Assembly (NCBI RefSeq): GCF_003610405.1
Contig: NZ_RAQC01000001.1
Span: forward strand, 1,426,001-1,490,000
DNA: 64,000 bases
Origin: Microbacterium sp. AG238
GTDB lineage: Bacteria; Actinomycetota; Actinomycetes; Actinomycetales; Microbacteriaceae
Reading direction: 5' to 3'
In this document: positions 43,870 to 52,640 of the stretch, in pieces
Layout: each line of letters starts with the position of its first letter
Numbering within the stretch: the first letter of the stretch is position 1
Program-made: the position numbers and the translations under genes
Notes under the pieces: model-generated
What the model saw: the letters and a program-made list of their open reading frames with translations, nothing else
Database searches by the model: none
Told to the model about the DNA's origin: nothing

Positions 43870-44793
43870 ATGACGACCACTACGGCACCCCCTCCGGCCG
43901 TGCGCACCGCGCGGAAGCGGCGGCGGATCAGCGTCGAACAACGCGGGTGGCTCTTCGTCGGCCCGTTCGCCGTCGTCTTCGCCCTCGTCTTCCTGGCTCC
44001 CCTCGCATACGCGCTCTACCTCAGCTTCTTCCGCGAGCAGATCGTGGGCGGCAATGCCTTCGTCGGCCTCGAGAACTACCTGACGGCGTTCGCCGACCCG
44101 AAGCTGTGGGACGGCTTCCTCCGCGTGCTGCTGTTCCTGCTCATCCAGGTGCCGATCATGCTCGTGCTCGCCCTCGGCGCGGCCCTCGCGATCGACAGCG
44201 CGCGCCTGCACGCCTCGGGCTTCTACCGCATCATCATCTTCCTGCCCTACGCCGTGCCGGCCGTCGTCGCCGTGCTCATGTGGGGCTACATCTACGGCGA
44301 CCAGTTCGGTCTGGCCGGGAACATCAACGACCTCCTCGGCGCCCAGGTCCTGCGGCCCTTCCTGCCCGAATGGATGATGGTCTCGATCGGCAACATCGTG
44401 ACGTGGCAGTTCGTCGGCTACAACATGCTGATCTTCTACTCGTCGCTCAAGACCATCCCCGGCGAGCTGTACGAGGCGGCATCCCTCGACGGCGCCGGCG
44501 CGTGGCGCACGATCCTCTCGATCAAGATCCCGGCCCTGCGCGGCTCGATCGTCATCGCCACGATCTTCTCGATCATCGGCAGCTTCCAGCTCTTCAACGA
44601 GCCGAACATCCTCAAGCCCCTGGCCCCGAACACCATCACGACGTTCTTCACGCCGAACATGTACGCGTACAACCTCTCGTTCGCCGGCCAGCAGTACAAC
44701 TACGCCGCAACCGTCGCGATCATCATGGGCGTCATCACGGCGGTCATCGCCTACGTCGTCCAGTTGCGCGGATCCCGTCAGGAGATGCGATGA
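43870..44793 (+). CDS. CUT1 sugar ABC transporter permease (MalF-type)
   Basis: A 307-residue permease with a basic N-terminal tail, six membrane segments and the EAA loop YEAASLDGAGAWRTILSIKIP. It is the first gene of the importer-glycosidase operon, about 52 bp downstream of the predicted transcript start, with AGAGG upstream of the ATG. It overlaps the next permease by four bases. It probably imports galacto- or arabino-oligosaccharides, inferred from the downstream enzymes. Confidence 0.92.
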   Translation: MTTTTAPPPAVRTARKRRRISVEQRGWLFVGPFAVVFALVFLAPLAYALYLSFFREQIVGGNAFVGLENYLTAFADPKLWDGFLRVLLFLLIQVPIMLVLALGAALAIDSARLHASGFYRIIIFLPYAVPAVVAVLMWGYIYGDQFGLAGNINDLLGAQVLRPFLPEWMMVSIGNIVTWQFVGYNMLIFYSSLKTIPGELYEAASLDGAGAWRTILSIKIPALRGSIVIATIFSIIGSFQLFNEPNILKPLAPNTITTFFTPNMYAYNLSFAGQQYNYAATVAIIMGVITAVIAYVVQLRGSRQEMR

Positions 44794-45668
44794 CCGCCCC
44801 CGCCCTCGCCCGCAGCACGCCGTTCGCCCGGCGGAAGTCGGTCGTGCTCACCATCGTGATGAGCCTGTTCATCCTCTACACGCTCCTGCCGCTGTTCTGG
44901 CTGGTCATCAACGCCACCAAGACCCAGGGCGATCTCTTCACGACCTTCGGGCTGTGGTTCGGCGACAGCTTCAACCTGTGGAACAACATCGTCGAGACGT
45001 TCACCTACCGCGACGGCATCTTCCTGCGGTGGCTGGGCAACACGCTGCTGTATGTCGTCGTCGGCGCGGGCGGGGCCACGGTCCTCGCGACGATGGCGGG
45101 CTACGGGCTGGCGAAGTACAACTTCCGCGGTCGCAAGGCGGTCTTCGCCGTCGTCATCGGCGCCGTCGCCGTTCCCGGCACCGCCCTCGCGGTCCCCACG
45201 TTCCTCATGTTCAGCCAGCTGGGCCTGACGAACACCCCGTGGGCGATCATCATCCCCTCGCTCATCAGCCCGTTCGGCCTGTACCTGATGTGGGTGTTCG
45301 CGAGCGACGCGGTGCCCACCGAGCTGCTCGAGGCCGCTCGCATGGACGGAGCGAGCGAGATGCGGACCTTCTTCACCATCTCGACGAAGCTCCTCATGCC
45401 CGGCATCGTCACGGTGCTGCTGTTCGCCGTCGTGGCGACGTGGAACAACTACTTCCTCCCGCTCATCATGCTGAGCGATCCCGCCTGGTACCCGCTCACG
45501 GTCGGCCTCAACCAGTGGAACGCGCAGGCCACGGGAGCCGCGGCGCAGCCGATCTACAACCTCGTGATCACCGGATCGCTGCTGTCGATCATCCCCATCG
45601 TCGTCGCCTTCCTCATGCTGCAGCGCTTCTGGCAGTCCGGCCTCAGCGCCGGCAGCGTCAAGCAGTGA
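44790..45668 (+). CDS. CUT1 sugar ABC transporter permease (MalG-type)
   Basis: A 292-residue permease with six hydrophobic segments and the EAA loop LEAARMDGASEMRTFFTISTK. The proline-containing end of the loop is replaced by TKLLMPG, a common variant. The ATG overlaps the upstream stop (ATGA), and GGAG lies just upstream. It pairs with the preceding permease and the binding protein at 45748. No ATPase gene is present in the locus. Confidence 0.92.
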   Translation: MTAPALARSTPFARRKSVVLTIVMSLFILYTLLPLFWLVINATKTQGDLFTTFGLWFGDSFNLWNNIVETFTYRDGIFLRWLGNTLLYVVVGAGGATVLATMAGYGLAKYNFRGRKAVFAVVIGAVAVPGTALAVPTFLMFSQLGLTNTPWAIIIPSLISPFGLYLMWVFASDAVPTELLEAARMDGASEMRTFFTISTKLLMPGIVTVLLFAVVATWNNYFLPLIMLSDPAWYPLTVGLNQWNAQATGAAAQPIYNLVITGSLLSIIPIVVAFLMLQRFWQSGLSAGSVKQ

Positions 45669-45747
45669 GCACAACCGAGACCCTGTATCCCGCACCACCC
45701 CCATCCACAACGACCCGAATCCACAACAACGAAGTGAAGGAACTCCC

Positions 45748-47094
45748 ATGACACCCATGCGCAAGGGATCGGCGCTGCGTCGCGCCGCATCCGTCGTGGC
45801 CCTGACCGCAGCCGCCGGCCTCGTGCTGGCCGCCTGCTCGTCCTCCGGCCCGGCCGCAGGCAGCGGCAACCCCGACGACCTCGACGCCGCGCTGAAGGCC
45901 GGTGGCGAGATCACGTACTGGTCGTGGACCCCGTCCGCCGAGGCGCAGGCCGAGGCGTTCATGAAGAAGTACCCCGAGGTCAAGGTCAACGTCGTCAACG
46001 CGGGCACCAACACCGAGGAGTACACCAAGCTCCAGAACGCCATCAAGGCGGGCTCGGGCGCTCCCGACGTCGTGCAGATCGAGTACTACGCCTTCCCGCA
46101 GTTCGCGCTCACCGAGGGCCTGCTCGACCTCGCGCCCTATGGCTTCGGCGACCTCGAGAGCGACTACACCGCCTCGACGTGGAACTCCGTCGACTTCGAC
46201 GGCAAGATCTACGGCCTGCCGCAGGACTCGGGCCCCATGGCGCTGTTCTACAACAAGACGGTCTTCGACCAGTACGGTCTGACGGTGCCGACGACGTGGG
46301 ACGAGTACATCGCCACCGCACGTCAGCTCACCGCCGCCGACCCGACGAAGAAGATCACGAACGACACCGGCGACGCCGGCTTCGCCACGAGCATGATCTG
46401 GCAGGCGGGCGGCCAGCCCTTCTCCGCAGACGGCACCGACGTGACGATCAACGTCGCCGACGAGGGCTCGAAGAAGTGGGCCGACACCTGGAACACGCTC
46501 GTGGAGGACGACCTGATCGCCAGCACCCCGAGCTGGAGCGACGAGTGGTTCAAGGGCCTCGGCGACGGCTCGATCGCGACCCTCGTCATCGGCGCCTGGA
46601 TGCCCGGCAACCTCGAGTCGTCGGTGGCCGACGCTGCGGGCGACTGGCGCGTCGCGCCCATGCCGACCTACGACGGCACCCCGGTGTCGGCGGAGAACGG
46701 CGGCGGCGGCCAGGCGGTCACCAAGCAGAGCGAGAACCCGGCCCTCGCGGCCGCGTTCCTGAAGTGGCTGAACAACGACGAGGAGAGCCTGACGATCTTC
46801 GCCGAGAGCGGCGGCTTCCCCTCGACGAACGCACAGCTCGAGTCGGACGAGTTCTTGAACAAGGCGCCCGACTACTTCGGTGGCCAGAAGATCAACGAGG
46901 TGCTCGTGCAGGCGGCCAAGGACGTGCGTCCGGGATGGCAGTACCTGCCCTTCCAGGTGTACGCCAACAGCATCTTCAGCGACACCGTCGGACAGTCCTA
47001 CGCCTCCAAGTCCGACCTGAACGAGGGTCTGGCCACCTGGCAGGACCAGCTCGTGCAGTACGGCAACGACCAGGGCTTCACCGTCAACAAGTGA
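45748..47094 (+). CDS. CUT1 sugar ABC transporter, solute-binding lipoprotein
   Basis: A 448-residue binding lipoprotein with a signal ending in LVLAAC. Family features include EITYWSWTPSAEAQAEAF, IKAGSGAPDVVQIEYYAFPQF, YGLPQDSGPMALFYN and a C-terminal aromatic-rich segment. It belongs to a different branch from the three binding proteins of the glycan region. AAGGAA precedes the ATG by six bases. A stable hairpin follows the stop, so this gene may be expressed more strongly than the glycosidase genes downstream. Confidence 0.9.
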   Translation: MTPMRKGSALRRAASVVALTAAAGLVLAACSSSGPAAGSGNPDDLDAALKAGGEITYWSWTPSAEAQAEAFMKKYPEVKVNVVNAGTNTEEYTKLQNAIKAGSGAPDVVQIEYYAFPQFALTEGLLDLAPYGFGDLESDYTASTWNSVDFDGKIYGLPQDSGPMALFYNKTVFDQYGLTVPTTWDEYIATARQLTAADPTKKITNDTGDAGFATSMIWQAGGQPFSADGTDVTINVADEGSKKWADTWNTLVEDDLIASTPSWSDEWFKGLGDGSIATLVIGAWMPGNLESSVADAAGDWRVAPMPTYDGTPVSAENGGGGQAVTKQSENPALAAAFLKWLNNDEESLTIFAESGGFPSTNAQLESDEFLNKAPDYFGGQKINEVLVQAAKDVRPGWQYLPFQVYANSIFSDTVGQSYASKSDLNEGLATWQDQLVQYGNDQGFTVNK

Positions 47095-47101
47095 CGCCCG
47101 A

Positions 47102-47144
47102 CGAGGGGCGGGTCGCATCGAGCTTCGGTCCGGCCCGCCCCTCG
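47102..47144. terminator. Intra-operon hairpin after the binding-protein gene
   Basis: A perfect 11-bp stem (CGAGGGGCGGG, 47102-47112, with 47134-47144) and a 21-base loop lie between the binding-protein stop and the GH51 start. There is no T-tract. It likely acts as a 3' stabiliser or a partial terminator. Confidence 0.65.
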
Positions 47145-47167
47145 CCATGTCCCCCAGGAGAAGAGCA

Positions 47168-48706
47168 ATGACCTCCCCCACCCGCATCTCGCTCGACACG
47201 GCGACCCCCGGCCCCGTCGTGCCCCGACGCCTGTTCGGCACCTTCGTCGAGCACATGGGCCGCTGCGTGTACGACGGCATCTTCGAGCCGGGTCACGCCA
47301 CCGCCGACGACGCCGGTTTCCGCGCCGACGTGCTCGAGCTCGTGCGCGAGCTGGGCGCGACGGTCGTGCGCTACCCCGGGGGCAACTTCGTCTCGGGCTA
47401 CCGGTGGGAGGACGGCGTCGGGCCGCGCGACCAGCGCCCTGTGCGCCTGGATGCCGCATGGCACAGCACCGAGACCAATCAGGTCGGTCTGCACGAGTTC
47501 GCCGCGTGGGCCGAGCAGGCCGGACTCGAGCTCATGGAGGCCGTGAACCTCGGCACGCGGGGCGTCGCCGAGGCGGCCGACCTGCTCGAGTACGCCAACC
47601 ACCCCGGCGGCACCGCACTGTCGGAGCGCCGCCGCGAGAACGGGCGCGCCGAGCCCTTCGGCATCCGCCTCTGGTGCCTGGGCAACGAGATGGACGGCCC
47701 CTGGCAGATCGGCCACAAGACCGCCGACGAGTACGGCCGCCTCGCCGCCGAGAGCGCCCGCCTCATGCGGTTCATCGACCCCGACATCGAGCTCGTCGCC
47801 GCCGGCAGCTCCAACCACGAGATGCCCACGTTCGGCGAGTGGGAGCGCACCGTGCTCCGCCACACCGCGGGACTCGTCGATCACATCTCCGTGCACGCCT
47901 ACTACGAGGAGACGCCGGGCGACCCCGCGAGCTTCCTCGCCTCCGGCGCCGCCCTCGACGCCTACATCGGCGAGGTCGCCGACATCATCGACGAGGTGCG
48001 CGCCGAGCGCGGCATCACGACCCCCATCGGCATCAGCGTCGACGAGTGGAACGTCTGGAACCAGACCCGCTGGAACGAGGTCGACAAGCCCGCCGTGTTC
48101 ACCGGCGACTGGCCGGTCGCCCCGCGCCTCATCGAGGACGACTACACCGTCACCGATGCCGTCGTCGTCGGGTCCCTGCTCATCACGATGCTCCGGCGCG
48201 CCGACCGCGTGTCGATGGCGAACCTCGCCCAGCTCGTCAACGTCATCGCGCCGATCCGCACCGAACCGGGTGGCGTGGCCTGGCGGCAGACCACCTTCTT
48301 CCCGTTCCAGCTCACCGCGGCCGCGGCATCCGGTAACGTCGTCGTCCCGAGCATCGAGACCGGCGTCATCGCGACCGCGCGCTACGGCGACGTGGGCGCC
48401 GTCGACGCCGTCGCGACTCTCGAGGGCGACGAGCTGACGGTCTTCGTCGTTCACCGCGGGCTCGAGGCCGAGACGCCGGTCACGATCGACCTCGACCGAC
48501 CAGCCGCGAGCGCCGAGGCACTCGTGCTGACCGTCCCCGCGGGAGGCGACCGGCACACCGTCAACAGCGCATCGTCGCAGCCGGTCGCACCGGCCTCCCT
48601 CGCCGTCGACATCCGCGACGGCGCCGTGACCCTGACCCTTCCCCCGCTCTCCTGGGCGCGCGTGAGCGTGCGCCTGAACCCCGGAACGAATCGAGTGACC
48701 CCGTGA
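47168..48706 (+). CDS. abfA: GH51 alpha-L-arabinofuranosidase (cytoplasmic)
   Basis: A 512-residue retaining arabinofuranosidase. The acid/base is Glu174 in CLGNEMDGPW and the nucleophile Glu293 in ISVDEWNVW, at the positions expected for the family; RLFGTFVEHMGRCVYDGIFEP is the N-terminal signature. There is no signal peptide, so it removes arabinose from imported oligosaccharides. The ATG has AGGAG eight bases upstream; the ORF is open slightly further but without a ribosome site. It overlaps the GH35 gene by four bases. Confidence 0.95.
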   Translation: MTSPTRISLDTATPGPVVPRRLFGTFVEHMGRCVYDGIFEPGHATADDAGFRADVLELVRELGATVVRYPGGNFVSGYRWEDGVGPRDQRPVRLDAAWHSTETNQVGLHEFAAWAEQAGLELMEAVNLGTRGVAEAADLLEYANHPGGTALSERRRENGRAEPFGIRLWCLGNEMDGPWQIGHKTADEYGRLAAESARLMRFIDPDIELVAAGSSNHEMPTFGEWERTVLRHTAGLVDHISVHAYYEETPGDPASFLASGAALDAYIGEVADIIDEVRAERGITTPIGISVDEWNVWNQTRWNEVDKPAVFTGDWPVAPRLIEDDYTVTDAVVVGSLLITMLRRADRVSMANLAQLVNVIAPIRTEPGGVAWRQTTFFPFQLTAAAASGNVVVPSIETGVIATARYGDVGAVDAVATLEGDELTVFVVHRGLEAETPVTIDLDRPAASAEALVLTVPAGGDRHTVNSASSQPVAPASLAVDIRDGAVTLTLPPLSWARVSVRLNPGTNRVTP

Positions 48707-50454
48707 CGACCTTCAGCATCGGCGAGACCGACTTCCTCCTCGACGGGCGCCCCCACCGGGTCATCGCCGGAGCGCTGCACTACTTCCGCATCCACCCGGA
48801 CCAGTGGGCCGACCGCATCCGCAAGGCGCGACTCATGGGGCTCAACACGATCGAGACCTACGTCGCCTGGAACGCCCACGAACCGGTGCGCGGCGAATGG
48901 GATGCCACGGGCTGGAACGACCTCGGACGCTTCCTCGACCTCATCGCGGCCGAGGGCATGCACGCGATCGTCCGCCCCGGCCCGTACATCTGCGCCGAGT
49001 GGCACAACGGCGGCCTGCCGGTGTGGCTCACCAGCACCCCCGGTATCGGGCTGCGCCGGTCCGAGCCGCAGTACGTCGAAGCGGTCAGCGCGTATCTGCG
49101 ACGCGTCTACGAGATCGTGGCACCACGTCAGATCGACCGGGGCGGCAACGTCGTGCTGGTTCAGATCGAGAACGAGTACGGCGCCTACGGCTCGGACCAC
49201 GACTACCTCCGGACGCTCACCGAGCTGACCCGCGCCTGCGACATCACGGTGCCCCTGACCACCGTCGACCAGCCCGAGCCCCACATGCTCGCGGCGGGCA
49301 CCCTCCCCGACCTGCACACGACCGGGTCGTTCGGATCGCGCGCGACCGAGCGGCTCGCGACCCTGCGCGAGCACCAGCCGACCGGGCCCCTCATGTGCTC
49401 GGAGTTCTGGGACGGCTGGTTCGACTGGTGGGGCGGCGTGCACCACACCACGGATGCCGCAGCCTCGGCATCCGAGCTCGACGCGCTGCTCGCGGCCGGC
49501 GCCTCGGTGAACATCTACATGCTCCACGGCGGCACCAACTTCGGCACCACGAACGGCGCCAATGACAAGGGCCGCTACGCCCCCATCGTCACCTCGTACG
49601 ACTATGACGCGCCCCTCGACGAATCGGGCCACCCGACCGAGAAGTACCACGCGTTCCGCGAGGTCATCGCGCGATACGCTCCCGTCCCCGACGAGGTTCC
49701 CCCCGCTCGGCCGGCGGCACCGGTGCGCTCCGTCGCGCTGCGGGCGACGGGCGACTGGCTGCCCGCGGCGAGTGCCGGCGCGGGCGCGGCGGTCGCTCCC
49801 CCGACGTTCGAGGAGCTCGGACAGCTCGGGCCCCTCGTCCGCTACGACATCACGCTGCCCGACGAGGCGTTCGGAGATACCGACAGCGCCGTGCTCGCCT
49901 TCGCTGAGGTCCGCGACCTCGCCTGGGTCGCGGTCGACCGGGCACCCGTCGGCCGCCTGCAGCGTGCGTTGCACGAGCGCTCGCTGCCGATCCCCCGCGG
50001 GTCGCAGCTCACGGTGCTCGTCGAGGACCAGGGGCGCGTGAACTACGACGCGCGTCTGGGCGAGAACAAGGGCCTCGTCGGCCCTGTGACCCTCGGCGGC
50101 CACGAGTTGACCGGCTGGTCGGCGCAGCCCGTCGACCTCGCGGCCGTCGCCGCCGGCATCCCCGCTGCTTCTGAGCAGACGACGGCGGGCCGCGCCGGTC
50201 TCGCGGGCACGTTCGACCTCGACGAGCCCGCCGACCTCTTCCTCGACACGGATGCCTGGAGCAAGGGGTTCGCGTTCGTGAACGGCTTCTTCCTGGGCCG
50301 GTATTGGCGCAACGGACCGCAGCGCACGCTGTACGTTCCCGCGCCCGCGACCCGCGCCGGCGCGAACGAGATCGTCGTCGTCGAGCTCGAGCACGTCGTC
50401 GAGCCCGTCGCCGCGTTCATCGCCGCGCCTGATCTCGGCCACCGCGAGGAGTGA
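48703..50454 (+). CDS. GH35 beta-galactosidase (cytoplasmic)
   Basis: A 583-residue enzyme. The N-terminal barrel shows VIAGALHYFRIHPDQW, GLNTIETYVAWNAHEP and VRPGPYICAEW. The acid/base is Glu158 in QIENEYG and the nucleophile Glu234 in MCSEFWDGWFDWWG. Two beta-rich domains follow (about residues 340-575), ending with KGFAFVNGFFLGRYW. No signal peptide is present. It probably releases galactose from galacto-oligosaccharides after import, feeding GalK. The GTG start overlaps the abfA stop (GTGA), so the two are co-translated. Confidence 0.94.
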   Translation: MTTFSIGETDFLLDGRPHRVIAGALHYFRIHPDQWADRIRKARLMGLNTIETYVAWNAHEPVRGEWDATGWNDLGRFLDLIAAEGMHAIVRPGPYICAEWHNGGLPVWLTSTPGIGLRRSEPQYVEAVSAYLRRVYEIVAPRQIDRGGNVVLVQIENEYGAYGSDHDYLRTLTELTRACDITVPLTTVDQPEPHMLAAGTLPDLHTTGSFGSRATERLATLREHQPTGPLMCSEFWDGWFDWWGGVHHTTDAAASASELDALLAAGASVNIYMLHGGTNFGTTNGANDKGRYAPIVTSYDYDAPLDESGHPTEKYHAFREVIARYAPVPDEVPPARPAAPVRSVALRATGDWLPAASAGAGAAVAPPTFEELGQLGPLVRYDITLPDEAFGDTDSAVLAFAEVRDLAWVAVDRAPVGRLQRALHERSLPIPRGSQLTVLVEDQGRVNYDARLGENKGLVGPVTLGGHELTGWSAQPVDLAAVAAGIPAASEQTTAGRAGLAGTFDLDEPADLFLDTDAWSKGFAFVNGFFLGRYWRNGPQRTLYVPAPATRAGANEIVVVELEHVVEPVAAFIAAPDLGHREE

Positions 50455-50494
50455 GCGTGAAGGAGCCCCGCCGCGATCGGGCAGGATGGATGTC

Positions 50495-51475
50495 ATGAGC
50501 TGGATGGTCACCGGTGGTGCTGGATACATCGGCGCGCATGTCGTGCGCGCCCTCGCCGCGGCGGGTCTCGACCCCGTCGTCCTCGACGACCTGTCGAGCG
50601 GGCACGCCGGGTTCGTCCCCGAGGGTGTTCCGTTCGTCCGCGGCTCGATCCTCGACCGTCCGCTCGTCGAGGGCGCCCTGCGCGAGCACGGCGTCGAGGG
50701 CGTCATCCACGTCGCCGGCTACAAGTATGCCGGCGTCTCGGTGACCCGTCCGCTGCACACCTACGCGCAGAACGTCGAGGGCACGCGAATCGTCCTCGAG
50801 GCGATGGAGACCGCGGGCGTCGACAAGATCGTCTTCTCCTCCAGCGCCGCCGTCTACGGCACCCCGGACGTGCCGCTCGTCACCGAGGACCTGCCCAAAC
50901 GGCCCGCCTCGCCCTACGGCGAGTCGAAGCTCATCGGCGAATGGCTCCTGCGCGACCAGGCGGTCGCGACGGCGGGCTCCGCCGCGCCGCTTCGCCACAC
51001 GTCGCTGCGCTACTTCAACGTCGTGGGGTCGGGCGACCCGTCCGTCTACGACACGAGCCCGCACAACCTCTTCCCCATCGTCTTCGAGAAGCTGATCGCG
51101 GGCGAGACCCCGCAGATCAACGGCGACGACTACGACACCGAAGACGGCACGAACGTGCGCGACTACGTGCACGTCGCCGACATCGCCGCGGCCCACGTCG
51201 TCGCCGCCCAGCGCCTCGCGGCGGGCGAGAGCGTCGAGCCGGCCTACAACCTCGGCTCGCAGAACGGCCTGTCGGTGCGCGAGATCATGGATGCGATGGC
51301 TCGCGTGACCGGCATCGACTTCACCCCGAGAATCGGCCCCCGCCGCCCCGGCGACCCCGACCGCATCGTCGCCACCGGCGAGCTCGCCGCCCGCGATCTG
51401 GAATGGGCCAACCGCTACTTGGTCGACGAGATGGTTCGCACCGGCTGGGAAGCCCGCCGCGCGGCATCCGCCTGA
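50495..51475 (+). CDS. galE: UDP-glucose 4-epimerase
   Basis: A 326-residue extended SDR enzyme of the Leloir pathway interconverting UDP-galactose and UDP-glucose. NAD motif VTGGAGYIGAHVV, FSSSAAVYG, and catalytic SPYGESK (YxxxK) are visible, with LRYFNVVGS and YNLGSQNGLSVREI further on. I place the start at MSWMVTGG because AGGA lies eight bases upstream; an ATG three codons earlier (50486) is possible. It follows the GH35 gene by 40 bp on the same strand and is followed by a long hairpin. Confidence 0.93.
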   Translation: MSWMVTGGAGYIGAHVVRALAAAGLDPVVLDDLSSGHAGFVPEGVPFVRGSILDRPLVEGALREHGVEGVIHVAGYKYAGVSVTRPLHTYAQNVEGTRIVLEAMETAGVDKIVFSSSAAVYGTPDVPLVTEDLPKRPASPYGESKLIGEWLLRDQAVATAGSAAPLRHTSLRYFNVVGSGDPSVYDTSPHNLFPIVFEKLIAGETPQINGDDYDTEDGTNVRDYVHVADIAAAHVVAAQRLAAGESVEPAYNLGSQNGLSVREIMDAMARVTGIDFTPRIGPRRPGDPDRIVATGELAARDLEWANRYLVDEMVRTGWEARRAASA

Positions 51476-51517
51476 CCGCCTCGCCCGCCGCCCCGCGCGC
51501 CGCACGCTGCGCGCGAA

Positions 51518-51581
51518 TAAGGCGCAGTTGCGGGGATGGGGCGCGGGTCGAACCGCGCCCGACGCCCCGAACTGCGCCTTA
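51518..51581. terminator. Long bidirectional hairpin between galE and LacI-C
   Basis: The outer arms TAAGGCGCAGTT (51518-51529) and AACTGCGCCTTA (51570-51581) are perfect complements. Inside, GGGCGCGG (51539-51546) pairs with CCGCGCCC (51553-51560) around a 6-base loop. It lies in the 116-bp gap between convergent genes. An 11-bp direct repeat, CTTACCTGCGC, follows at 51578 and 51591, and the second copy contains the LacI-C stop. Confidence 0.75.
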
Positions 51582-51591
51582 CCTGCGCACC

Positions 51592-52575
51592 TTACCTGCG
51601 CGCAGCCCCGCGCGCTGAGCTCGCCCGGACTACCAGCTCGGTGGGCACCGTCTGCGACGGCGCCGCGGCACCCGTCTCGATGACCTTCACGAGCGCCGCG
51701 ACGGCATACGCGCCGAGGGCGTCGAAGTCCTGGCGGACGGTCGTCAGCGGCGGGCGGTACTCCGCGGCATCCACGACGTCGTCGAATCCGACGACCGCGA
51801 CGTCGTCCGGCACCGCGCGGCCGGCGTCGCTGAAGGCACGGAGCAGACCGAGCGCCATCTGGTCGTTCGCGGCGAACACCGCGGTGGCATCGGCGAGCGC
51901 CGATCCGGCCGCGTGACCGCCGCGTGAGGTCCAGTCGCCGCGGACGACCTCGGGTACCGCGGCATCCGCGTCGAGCAGCGCTTCGCGCCAGCCGCGCTCG
52001 CGTTCTCGAGCCGCGAACGAGGCCGCGGGCCCCGCGAGGTGGTGCACCGTCGTGTGCCCCAGCTCGAGCAGGTGCTGCGTCGCCTGCCGGGCACCTCCCG
52101 CGTGGTCGGTCTGCACGATGGCGAAGCGGTCGTCGGGGGGTGAGTCGACCACGACGAGGCGGAGGTCGGCGGGCGGGGCGGTGTCGCGAGCGAGCCGCGT
52201 CGCCTCGTTGAGCACGATCGCTCCGTCGACGCCCTGGTCGCGCAACTGGGCGAACGCCTCCGCGATGTCGCGCGCACCGGCGACCGTCACCACGGCCAGA
52301 GCGTAGTCGCGCTCACCCGCCGCATCGGCGATCGCCTGCAGCATGCGGGAGTTGCCGACCGAGGCGAGGGTCGAGACCACCAGGCCGATCGTGCGGGTCT
52401 GGCCGGTGCGCAGCGCCCGGGCGGCACGATGCATGCGGTAGCCGAGCGTCGCCATGGATGCCTCGACCCGGGCCCGCGTCGCGGGATCGACGCGCGGGCT
52501 GCCATTGGCCACACGCGAGACGGTCTGCGCCGAGACGCCCGCGTGCGCCGCCACCTGGGCCATCGACACCCGCAT
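51592..52575 (-). CDS. LacI-family regulator of the gal genes (LacI-C)
   Basis: A 327-residue LacI/GalR regulator with helix-turn-helix SMAQVAAHAGVSAQTVSRVANG and effector-domain blocks VFAANDQMALGLLRAF, PPLTTVRQDFD and PTELVVRASS. It is highly similar to LacI-B (42715-43758) over its whole length, so the two arose by duplication. It is divergent from galT; operators at 52597 and 52627 overlap the galT promoter. The start at MRVSMAQ has GAGAGG seven bases upstream; the longer open frame crosses the operators and is rejected. Confidence 0.9.
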   Translation of the reverse strand: MRVSMAQVAAHAGVSAQTVSRVANGSPRVDPATRARVEASMATLGYRMHRAARALRTGQTRTIGLVVSTLASVGNSRMLQAIADAAGERDYALAVVTVAGARDIAEAFAQLRDQGVDGAIVLNEATRLARDTAPPADLRLVVVDSPPDDRFAIVQTDHAGGARQATQHLLELGHTTVHHLAGPAASFAARERERGWREALLDADAAVPEVVRGDWTSRGGHAAGSALADATAVFAANDQMALGLLRAFSDAGRAVPDDVAVVGFDDVVDAAEYRPPLTTVRQDFDALGAYAVAALVKVIETGAAAPSQTVPTELVVRASSARGAARR

Positions 52576-52596
52576 ACCGGTCCTCTCGTCGGAGTG

Positions 52597-52640
52597 TGTT
52601 GACGATATCACGCCCGGAATGTAGCGTGTTATCGTGAACA
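52597..52640 (+). promoter_or_regulatory. Leaderless galT promoter covered by two operators
   Basis: TTGACG (52599-52604), 17 bp, TAGCGT (52622-52627) ends six bases before the GTG of galT, predicting a transcript that starts at the start codon. TGTTGACGATATCA (52597-52610) covers the -35 box and TGTTATCGTGAACA (52627-52640) covers the -10 end and the start codon. Both resemble the LacI-B sites. Confidence 0.75.
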
